Assembly: GCA_947561585.1 (NCBI GenBank)
Contig: CANNZV010000127.1
Span: 1-64,000 of the forward strand
DNA length: 64,000 nt
Direction: 5' to 3'
From: Caprella mutica
Taxonomy: Eukaryota; Arthropoda; Malacostraca; Amphipoda; Caprellidae
The stretch's first letter is position 1; each line of letters opens with the position of its first letter. Shown in pieces: positions 11,501 through 17,900 of the stretch. The translations under genes were made by a program, and so were the position numbers. Below the pieces are notes generated by a model. The model saw only the letters and a program-made list of their open reading frames with translations. It searched no databases and was not told the origin of the DNA.

Positions 11501-14500
11501 TGCCCCATAGATGCGTGTAATGCAAGGGACAGGTGCATGAACCAGAGGTTCCAAAGGAGACAGTACCCCACTCTGTCCCACGCGAAGGTGGAGGGTAAAG
11601 GGTGGGGCCTAACCACACTACAGGACATCAAGAAAGGGGACTTCGTGATAGAGTATGTGGGGGAACTGGTGGATGAGACGGAGCTGTGGAGGAGAATAGA
11701 TTACATGCATCAGATAAACGAAACGAATTACTATTTCCTCACCATCACCAAAGACATCATCATTGACGCGGGACCCAAAGGAAACCTGGCCCGCTTCATG
11801 AACCACTCGTGTGAACCCAACTGTGAGACCCAGAAGTGGCAGGTTGGGACTGAGACCAGGGTGGGGCTGTTTGCTCTGGATGACATACCGAGTGGCAGTG
11901 AAGTTACCTTCAATTATCACTTTGAGTGTGTGGGGACAGAGAAGAAGAAATGTCACTGTGGATCAGCCAACTGCAGTGGCTACATTGGGGCCAAGGTTCA
12001 GAAGGTAAAACATTAGGAAATCTAAATTGAAAAAAAAACTTTATCTGATTACATGGCATATTAAATTATTAAAATAGTAACAATGAACTCTATTGCCTGA
12101 ATTCTATCAATATCCTCATTGTAATGTTTTCCACAGACTGAAGTAGCAAAGAAATCTGTGTCTCTGAAGAACAAGAAGAAGAAAAAGAAACTCTGCCCAG
12201 CTAAAGTAACAGAGGATGAGTGCTTTAGGTGAGTGATGAGTGAGAGAAGCGAGTGATGAGTGAGAGAAGTGAGAAAAGTGAGTGATGAGTGAGAGAAGTG
12301 AGTGATGAGTGTGAGAAGTGAGTGATGAGTGAGAGAAGTGAGTGTGAGAAGTGAGTGATGAGTGAGAGAAGTGAGTGATGAGTGAGAGAAGTGAGTGATG
12401 AGTGAGAGAAGTGAGTGATGAGTGTGAGAAGTGAGTGATGAGTGTGAGAAGTGAGTGATGAGTGTGAGAAGTGAGTGATGAGTGTGAGAAGTGAGTGAGA
12501 AAAGTGAGTGATGAGTGTGAGAAGTGAGTGATGAGTGAGAGAAGTAAGTGATGAGTGTGAGAAGTGAGTGATGAGTGAGAAAAGTGAGTGATGAGTGAGA
12601 GAAGTGAGTGATGAGTGAGAAAAGTGAGTGATGAGTGAGAGAAGTGAGTGATGAGTGAGAGAAGTGAGTGATGAGTGAGAGGAGTGAGAGAAGTGAGTGA
12701 TGAGTGAGAGAAGTGAGTGATGAGTGAGAGAAGTGAGTGATGAGTGAGAGAAGTGAGTGATGAGTTAGAGAAGTGAGTGATGAGTGAGAGAAGTGAGTGA
12801 TGAGTGAGAGAAGTGAGTGATGAATGTGACGGTTATTCATTGATTGTGTACTCTATCTTTCATTCTCACTATTTCATTCTATGTTATTTTTTCAGGTGTG
12901 GCAATGCAGGAGACCTGGTGCTGTGTGATGTTGCTAATTGTCCCAAAGGATACCACTTAGCCTGTCTGGGACTAGAAAGCATGCCTAAAGGTAAGGAAAA
13001 TAACCTCACACTAACTATTCAGGAGAAAAAATTTTTTATCAGTATTGCGCAAATACTCTTTAAATTTTATTTATAAAATGTACATTTCGACAACCGAAAA
13101 CCTGCAATATCGTGATAATATTTTTTGGAATAGTTTTAACATTTAACATTTAGACTCTTGCAATTGGTATTTAGGGACCATTGAAATTATAGTCCATGGA
13201 CCCTCAGGTTGACAATATTAGCAACCTATTCATTTAAATGTAAATGACTTGGGTAAATTCTGAGTTATTGGGTGGTTCCACATCTTCGAACGAGATAGAA
13301 AAATAAAATCACTTTAAAAATATTCTGTTCAAATGGTAAATAAAAATTGATTTAAAGGTCCTCTCCAAGCAAATATTTTTATCACTTATATCAGCGAGGC
13401 TAATGTATCTTATTATTTTGCTGCAAACCCCATAAAATTTGATAGCATATTTTTAATTTTATATGTTTTTAAAGATTTTTATAATCCAAACTCTACAAAA
13501 CCTACTTTACTTCCGACTTTCTATTATTCAGTCAGAAGAAGAAGAATGTACACCATTTGTTTTGATTGTCAACTAAGTATTTGGTTTAAAATAAATCTAT
13601 TTTTTATTCGTTTAAAGGTTTAAACTTGTATGAACTTAATAAAGAAACGTTATATACTTTTAGAAACAATTGATATCTTAAAAGAAGGCCAAAAACGAAT
13701 TGTTTGTTTAAAAATCTAAATTTACAATCAAAACAAAGAGTGTACAATCTTCTTTCTCAGAGCCATGTTGGAGATTAGTTCGATTGTTGCTCACAGAGTA
13801 TTAAAAAACTTTAAAAGCAAATAATAAAATATATACTGAACCGAATTGTATGCGGTTTGCGGAATAATGATCGTAGACCTTAGTTCTATAATATTATGTA
13901 ATAAACTCATTTTTCTCCCGGAGCCTGGAGAGGACCTTTAAATTAAATAATATAATTATTTATATTTTTCTCACGTGTCCGAAAACAGTAACTGTTCAAT
14001 AACGCGTAACTCCCCCCCCCCCCCCCCCCTTTCCCAGGCAAGTGGCAGTGTCCTTGGCACCACTGTGATGAGTGTGGTACTCGTTCTACCATAAAGTGTG
14101 ACCTCTGCCCCAACAGCTTCTGCTTCAAACACAACTCTGAGGCTGTGATCAACTTCTGCAAGATGGAGGGGATCAACTCCAGTGGGGGACTGATGTTCTG
14201 CTACGAGCACGCAGAGGACAATGTTAAACACTTCCTATCCGATAATACGGTATGAAGAACTATTATCAGGACTACTATGCAATTCATTCATTATACATAT
14301 TCATTTTATCAATTTGTTTTATCAATCCGTTATTCATTTTTTATGAATTTATTATTCATTTTTTATGAATTCATTATTCATTTTTTATGAATTTATTATT
14401 CATTTTTTATGAATTTATTATTCATTTTTTATGAATTTATTATTCATTTTTTATGAATTTATTATTCATTTTTTATGAATTCATTATTCATTTTTTATGA

Positions 14501-16653
14501 ATTCATTATTCATTTTTTATGAATTCATTATTCATTTTTTATGAATTCATTATTCATTTTTTATGAATTCATTATTCATTTTTTATGAATTCATTATTCA
14601 TTTTTTATGAATTCATTATTCATTTTTTATGAATTCATTATTCATTTTTTATGAATTCATTATTCATTTTTTATGAATTCATTATTCATTTTTTATGAAT
14701 TCATTATTCATTTTTTATGAATTCATTATTCATTTTTTATGAATTCATTATTCATTTTTTATGAATTCATTATTCATTTTTTATGAATTCATTATTCATT
14801 TTTTTATCAGTCATTAGTTATTTGTTTATTAGCTACTTAAATTGTATTTCAAATACAATTATTAATTTTATTCATTAATTTTATTTCCTAAATTGTATCC
14901 ATTTCATTGCAAAAGCATACATACCTCCTTTTCTTCAAAAACAACAATGACAATTGCAATATATTCTACCACCTTCATCAAAGATAACCAAGATAACTCA
15001 ATATATCCTTGCTTTAACCTTAAAGTGTGTGTTTAGTCCAAACGTTACCTTGAGTGAGTGTGATATTTTGTAGCTCAGAACGCAGAGGTTGCTAGCGAGA
15101 GTGGGGAGAGCTCAGCATCAACCGGAAAACTCGTGTCCCGAGGAGGAAGCCCAGGGGAACATCTACGAGATGGGGTGGCAGGCAGCCAATAAGTTTGGCA
15201 ACGACAGGACAGAGAGAGCAAAGCTACGCAACAAGATTAGAGAGGTGAGTTGGTACCGAGTTGAGTAGCATCCATATTGCAGATGGTAGATAGGATACAT
15301 AGTTGAGTAGCATCCATACAGCAGTCGGTAGCTAGGATACAGAGTTAAGTTGCTTCCATACAGCATTTGGTAGCTAGGATACAGAGTTAGGTTGCATCCA
15401 TACAGCAGTCGGTAGCAAGGATACAGAGTTAAGTTGCTTCCATACAGCATTTGGTAGCTAGGATACAGAGTTAGGTTGCATCCATACAGCAGTTGGTAGC
15501 TAGGATACAGAGTTAGGTTGCATCCATACAGCAGTTGGTAGCTAGGATACAGAGTTAGGTTGCATCCATACAGCAGTCGGTAGCTAGGATACAGAGTTAA
15601 GTTGCTTCCATACAGCATTTGGTAGCTAGGATACAGAGTTAGGTTGCATCCATACAGCAGTTGGTAGCTAGGATACAGAGTTAGGTTGCATCCATACAGC
15701 AGTTGGTAGCTAGGATACAGAGTTAGGTTGCATCCATACAGCAGTTGGTAGCTAGGATACAGAGTTAGGTTGCATCCATACAGCAGTTGGTAGCTAGGAT
15801 ACAGAGTTAGGTTGCATCCATACAGCAGTTGGTAGCTAGGATACAGAGTTAGGTTGCATCCATACAGCAGTTGGTAGCTAGGATACTGAACAGTGCGAAT
15901 TATTAGATACTGGTAGCTTCAGGATAGGTATTGAATAAAGTCACTAATTCCATATTTAAAAAGTAGACTAGTATTGTTAAATGATATTTTATTATGATAT
16001 CCGCTGTGATGAATATCTTCTTTTACTTGCTTTTCTTTTCTCAGTTTTACAATTACCATGAAGAGTTTGGAGACACAGAGCATTGGAACCCTACTGCCAT
16101 AGCAGCAGCTGTGGGAGTCACTACAGTCCCCATTGTAGGGGAAGTATTTGCTGAAAATGTAAATGGAACAACCGAAACTTCCCCCTCCTTTCCAGTTATC
16201 AATGTTATAGTCAAGAAGAAAACTCCTCCCGGGAACAAGTCTGCTGACGACAAACCAGAGGAACGACCCATTAACGGCAAGATTAGTCGTTTGTCGATAC
16301 CTCTGCGAAAAGTAGACTGCAATACCAAGGGGAGTTATTGTAATGGAACAGATAAAACTAATAATAATAAGATGAATGGTGATGTGACAGAGGTAGATCT
16401 CACTGGAGAAGAGGCGTCTCCTGTCAAACACAGAAAGAGTTCAGCGTGTGACCAGAAAATGTCTCCGTGTGCTCCTAAATCTCGTCGTCGTTCCCTGCCT
16501 GATGACCTGTCATCCACGGGAATGTTCAGGAGAAAAACCAGGAACACAACCAACCAAGAGAAAATTATAATGGACAACTCTGACTCTGAGGACGATGTTG
16601 TCCCTCTCACTGTCCCACTTGTCACTATTGATGTGGTGGCTTGTCCTAAATGA
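985..16653 (+). CDS. NSD: NSD/Mes-4 histone H3K36 methyltransferase (full gene, 13 coding exons)
   Basis: Joined exons: 985-2550, 3319-3918, 6541-6703, 6862-7016, 7638-7801, 8145-9793, 10442-10642, 10968-12004, 12137-12228, 12896-12990, 14038-14249, 15074-15244, 16045-16653. All introns are GT-AG and all phases agree, giving 2237 aa. Residues: AT-hook about 446-456; PWWP1 743-815 (PLWP); HMG-like 974-1042; PHD1 1094-1142; Lys/Glu-rich spacer 1165-1360; PHD2 1362-1432; PHD3 1466-1510; PWWP2 1516-1590 (RWWP); AWS 1653-1700; SET 1704-1825 with NHSC 1778-1781 and Tyr1816; post-SET Cys cluster 1828-1838; PHD4/C5HCH 1874-1975; acidic tail. This order is specific to the NSD1/2/3 family, which uses S-adenosylmethionine to mono- and dimethylate H3K36 in chromatin. 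Catalytic motifs look complete. Exons 7-13 recur at 49.9-56.4 kb. Not proven here: the transcript and the 5' end. Confidence 0.92.
2551..3318 (+). other. NSD intron 1
   Basis: AT-rich intron from GTAAGT to TTCAG (acceptor ends at 3318). I see no repeat or gene in it. Confidence 0.7.
3319..3918 (+). CDS. NSD: NSD exon 2
   Basis: Residues 523-722, a basic and Ser-rich linker before PWWP1. Both sides are phase 0. The acceptor is TCTTCAG ending at 3318 and the donor is GTGAGT at 3919. No catalogued domain was seen; a short helical-looking stretch near the end may belong to a conserved pre-PWWP segment. Confidence 0.85.
5026..5456 (+). mobile_element. 5'-truncated non-LTR retroposon with target-site duplication
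   Basis: The insert ends in a run of A (5446-5456). It is bounded by a 13-bp direct repeat, TTAACCTCATTCA, at 5013-5025 and 5457-5469, the signature of target-primed reverse transcription. It has no reverse-transcriptase motif, so it is either a LINE 3' end or a SINE. The exact repeat implies a fairly young insertion. Confidence 0.8.
5556..5815 (+). repeat. Dispersed repeat family D, copy 1
   Basis: Shares long blocks (for example AAGGTCTTAGATTTTGTG, then GTGTTAGGTAG) with copies near 26830-27010 (inverted), 42960-43280, 48000-48225 and 63420-63740 (inverted). Internal deletions and a foldback arrangement vary between copies. The class of element is not recognised. Confidence 0.65.
6541..6703 (+). 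CDS. NSD: NSD exon 3 (PWWP1, first half)
   Basis: Residues 723-776. The frame contains [19 protein letters not shown], a clear PWWP start with the PLWP signature at 757-760. PWWP domains bind methylated H3K36 nucleosomes. The acceptor is TTTTTCAG ending at 6540; the donor GTGAGT at 6704 is phase 1. Confidence 0.92.
6862..7016 (+). CDS. NSD: NSD exon 4 (PWWP1, second half)
   Basis: Completes PWWP1 (residues 777-828) with the aromatic [15 protein letters not shown] segment, which contributes to the beta-barrel and cage. It begins with the split Val codon and ends in phase 0 at GTAAGA (7017). Confidence 0.9.
7017..7637 (+). other. NSD intron 4 with palindromic MITE
   Basis: Contains a degraded inverted repeat (about 7075-7190), a short AT microsatellite (about 7290-7306) and the MITE-A element at 7327-7541. 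Confidence 0.7.
7327..7541. mobile_element. MITE-A copy with perfect 134-bp palindrome
   Basis: Inverted termini GGGTAAATTACGAATTATC and its near complement (TAATTTACCTT) enclose an uninterrupted palindrome at 7367-7500, centred between 7433 and 7434 in CTGCAG. Related copies lie at 10094, 13254, 17317, 25078, 26217, 31614, 41209, 44968, 46108 and 47339. It has no coding capacity. Confidence 0.85.
7638..7801 (+). CDS. NSD: NSD exon 5
   Basis: Residues 829-882 plus a split Ser codon. A helical linker after PWWP1. The acceptor is TCTTCAG ending at 7637; the donor GTATGT at 7802 is phase 2. Confidence 0.85.
8145..9793 (+). CDS. NSD: NSD exon 6 (HMG-like, PHD1, PHD2)
   Basis: Residues 883-1433. 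An HMG-box-like segment (residues 974-1042, with [17 protein letters not shown]) precedes PHD1 (Cys-rich, first Cys 1094, CPEC at 1139). A spacer of nearly 200 residues follows, almost wholly Lys, Glu, Asp and Ser. PHD2 then starts at 1362 and runs into exon 7. The long charged spacer is unusual beside the compact PHD1-PHD2 of vertebrate NSD proteins. The donor GTTAGT at 9794 is phase 1. Confidence 0.9.
9794..10441 (+). other. NSD intron 6 with MITE-A and duplication breakpoint
   Basis: Carries a MITE-A copy at 10094-10322. Similarity to the second locus begins at about 10409, only 33 bp before exon 7. Confidence 0.75.
10094..10322. mobile_element. MITE-A copy
   Basis: The ends GGGTAAGTTTAGAG and its inverted partner at 10309-10322 flank a partly palindromic core with GGTATCCATGATACC, shared with the 7327 copy. 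Confidence 0.8.
10442..10642 (+). CDS. NSD: NSD exon 7 (end of PHD2, PHD3)
   Basis: Residues 1433-1500. PHD3 has the expected Cys/His spacing: [18 protein letters not shown]. The acceptor is GTTCAG ending at 10441; the donor GTGAGG at 10643 is phase 1. This is the first exon present in both copies. Confidence 0.92.
10643..10967 (+). other. NSD intron 7 with T-rich tandem repeat at the acceptor
   Basis: Its last 65 bases contain about two units of a 25-bp T-rich repeat (TTTGTTTTTGTGCTTGTATC core) abutting the acceptor TTTCAG. The second locus has about five units. Confidence 0.7.
10968..12004 (+). CDS. NSD: NSD exon 8 (PWWP2, AWS, SET, post-SET)
   Basis: Residues 1500-1845, the catalytic exon. 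PWWP2 carries YRWWPGQ. AWS starts at Cys1653 ([12 protein letters not shown]). SET has [25 protein letters not shown] and FNYHFEC. Post-SET has [10 protein letters not shown]. These cover the SAM site, the pseudoknot and the zinc cluster, so activity is expected. The donor at 12005 is GTAAAA, weak at +5, in phase 0. In-frame read-through meets TAG at 12014. Confidence 0.95.
12137..12228 (+). CDS. NSD: NSD exon 9 (basic linker)
   Basis: Residues 1846-1875 plus two bases of Arg1876. A Lys-rich cluster (KKNKKKKK) is followed by the first Cys of PHD4. The exon ends GATGAGTGCTTTAG directly before donor GTGAGT. That 20-bp junction is the apparent founder of the adjoining minisatellite. Confidence 0.88.
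12229..12826 (+). repeat. 20-bp minisatellite built from a 5' splice junction, copy 1
   Basis: About 30 units of GTGAGTGATGAGTGAGAGAA and variants begin at the donor of intron 9 itself. Each unit carries a GTGAGT. The homologous array in the second locus (51755-53290) is about 2.5 times longer. Confidence 0.95.
12896..12990 (+). CDS. NSD: NSD exon 10 (PHD4, first part)
   Basis: Finishes Arg1876, then reads [20 protein letters not shown], a PHD core. The acceptor is TTTTTTCAG ending at 12895; the donor GTAAGG at 12991 is phase 1. Confidence 0.92.
13254..14012. mobile_element. MITE-A copy split by the TTAA MITE
   Basis: The left end GGGTAAATTCTGAGTTATTG is at 13254. The right arm (GTGTCCGAAAACAG ... 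TTCAATAACGCGTAACT) is at 13974-14011. It adjoins the exon 11 acceptor. Confidence 0.75.
13352..13941. mobile_element. TTAA-target MITE (piggyBac-like), inside MITE-A
   Basis: TTAA at 13352-13355 and 13938-13941. Terminal inverted repeats are AGGTCCTCTCCAAGC and GCCTGGAGAGGACCT, with a 582-bp noncoding interior. Near-identical copies sit at 53807-54397 and 32051-32638; degraded ones lie near 20117 and 20583-21572. TTAA duplication with short inverted ends is typical of piggyBac-mobilised nonautonomous elements. Confidence 0.85.
14038..14249 (+). CDS. NSD: NSD exon 11 (PHD4/C5HCH)
   Basis: Residues 1908-1978 with a dense Cys/His pattern ([28 protein letters not shown]), matching the C5HCH module after PHD5 in NSD proteins. 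The donor GTATGA at 14250 is phase 0. Retention would stop two codons later. Confidence 0.9.
14331..14806. repeat. 22-bp AT-rich minisatellite in NSD intron 11
   Basis: About 21 units of TATGAATTCATTATTCATTT-type sequence, starting about 80 bp after the donor. The second locus retains about half as many (54781-55016), more diverged. Confidence 0.95.
15074..15244 (+). CDS. NSD: NSD exon 12
   Basis: Residues 1979-2035, phase 0 on both sides. Basic and Gln-rich, no catalogued domain, conserved without change in the second copy. The acceptor is TTGTAG; the donor is GTGAGT at 15245. Confidence 0.85.
15260..15886. repeat. 42-bp minisatellite in NSD intron 12
   Basis: About 15 units containing CATCCATACAGCAGTTGG and TAGCTAGGATACAGAGTTA, starting about 15 bp after the donor. 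The second locus has about five units. Confidence 0.95.
16045..16653 (+). CDS. NSD: NSD exon 13 (C-terminal tail, stop)
   Basis: Residues 2036-2237 and TGA at 16651-16653. Low-complexity tail with Ser/Arg-rich and acidic ([10 protein letters not shown]) patches. The acceptor TTTCTCAG ends at 16044. Confidence 0.9.
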   Translation, partial: FYNYHEEFGDTEHWNPTAIAAAVGVTTVPIVGEVFAENVNGTTETSPSFPVINVIVKKKTPPGNKSADDKPEERPINGKISRLSIPLRKVDCNTKGSYCNGTDKTNNNKMNGDVTEVDLTGEEASPVKHRKSSACDQKMSPCAPKSRRRSLPDDLSSTGMFRRKTRNTTNQEKIIMDNSDSEDDVVPLTVPLVTIDVVACPK

Positions 16654-17040
16654 TAGGGAAGAATGTTAATTAGGTTTGGAAATGGGTTGATTCCAGTCAC
16701 TGGTATGGGTTGATTCCAGTCACTGGAATAGGTTGATTCCAGTCACTGGTATGGGTTGATTCCAGTTTTCTGTAAATGTTACTTTAGTGCACGGTTTGCA
16801 ATGTTTTGGTGCACTAGAATGTTTCAGTGCAAACATTTATCGTTAGGCCGAATGTTTTATAGTGTATATATGTACATTGGGCATATCTAAATTTAGTCTA
16901 GTTTTGAGTTTTTTAATGTACCTTTTTATTTGTTAGAGTCTGTGTCCAGAGTTGTTTATAGTTACTATATTAGTTAGCCTCATTCATCATTTTAGTACAA
17001 AAATAGACCTGTAAATAAATCTTTTTTGTATTTAAAATAT
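16654..17040 (+). other. NSD 3' UTR with short tandem repeat
   Basis: Four units of a 22-23-bp repeat (GGGTTGATTCCAGTCACTGG) lie at 16684-16766 just after the stop. An AATAAA follows at 17014. Confidence 0.7.
17014..17019 (+). terminator. NSD poly(A) signal
   Basis: Canonical AATAAA about 360 bp after the stop, followed by a T-rich stretch. It is conserved in the second copy at 56804-56809. Confidence 0.65.
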
Positions 17041-17316
17041 CTTTTTATGTGGCTATTTAACGTTAACTTCTTCATATTTAAACTTAGCAGTGTTAATATT
17101 TTTTTCTACAGAACCTAACAATTCTTTTTTCATTAAATTAATTGTTCGTTTTTTTTTTTTGTAAATATTTTAAGGTTCGTCTACGAAATTTTTCATTATT
17201 TATAAATTTCGTTCGGTAAATTCGTCATGCACTTTAATTGATATTTTACCCAACTTTGTTGAATAATTTGACTTAAAATATTAGTTAGAAGATCTTTGTT
17301 CGAATCCTTGTAGTTA

Positions 17317-17439
17317 GGGTAAGTCCAGAGTTATTGGACAGTTACACATTTTCAACCATATTAGAAAAAGTAGCTATTTAATAATTAAAATCTTAAATGA
17401 TCGCAAATGTGGTACAGTCTGATAACTAGAAATTACCCT
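17317..17439. mobile_element. MITE-A copy between NSD and GST
   Basis: Short version (about 123 bp): GGGTAAGTCCAGAGTTATTG and inverted end TCTGATAACTAGAAATTACC. It lies between the convergent genes and is shared by both copies. Confidence 0.8.
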
Positions 17440-17540
17440 GTTTTTTTGGAAGTCTATTTTTTCAATACTATTTTGATTTTTTCTTTGTCATGATGGAAAA
17501 ATTCTTAATTAATAATTTAACATTCCAAAGAAATCTTCAG

Positions 17541-17546
17541 TTTATT
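17541..17546 (-). terminator. Candidate GST poly(A) signal
   Basis: Minus-strand AATAAA about 220 bp past the GST stop codon. It is the nearest canonical hexamer I noticed; unsupported by transcript data. Confidence 0.35.
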
Positions 17547-17763
17547 GTAAAATTGTGCAGTCGGTTTTGTAATTTCATAGAAATGATGTAAAAGTTGTAT
17601 TTATAATTCAAAGCACTCATGAATAAATTTTCGTATAAAATTAAATTTCTCATTCAGTTCCTTTTAATGATACATTAAAAAAAATTCTCATAAGAATGTA
17701 ACTAAGAGGTAAAATAAAATCTTGGTCATCCGAAAGATATATTTAATAGAGTTTAAACATGTT

Positions 17764-17900
17764 CTAAGGGAAGAGCTTCTCCTTGATCATTTTCCCGACT
17801 ATTTTAGCCCCCACATCGTTCATTTTTTGGTACTGAGGCATGTTGTCTCTACATCTCGCCATCCAAGATGTAATGTTAGAGTAAGAACTGATGTCAATGC
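17764..17900 (-). CDS. GstD: GST copy 1, exon 4 (C-terminus)
   Basis: Reads GIDISSYSNITSWMARCRDN and ends EKLFP then TAG. The acceptor TTTTTGCAG lies immediately above 17900 on the - strand. Confidence 0.9.

Larger units (their letters stand above)
12991..14037 (+). other. NSD intron 10 with nested MITEs and poly-C tract
   Basis: MITE-A (13254-14012) is split by a TTAA-flanked MITE (13352-13941). An 18-C run (14012-14029) and TTTCCCAG follow the right end of MITE-A and form the 3' splice site. Confidence 0.8.

Noticed and set aside
12061..12840. 259-codon minus-strand Ser/His/Leu ORF
   Set aside because: Antisense of the 20-bp splice-junction array in an NSD intron.
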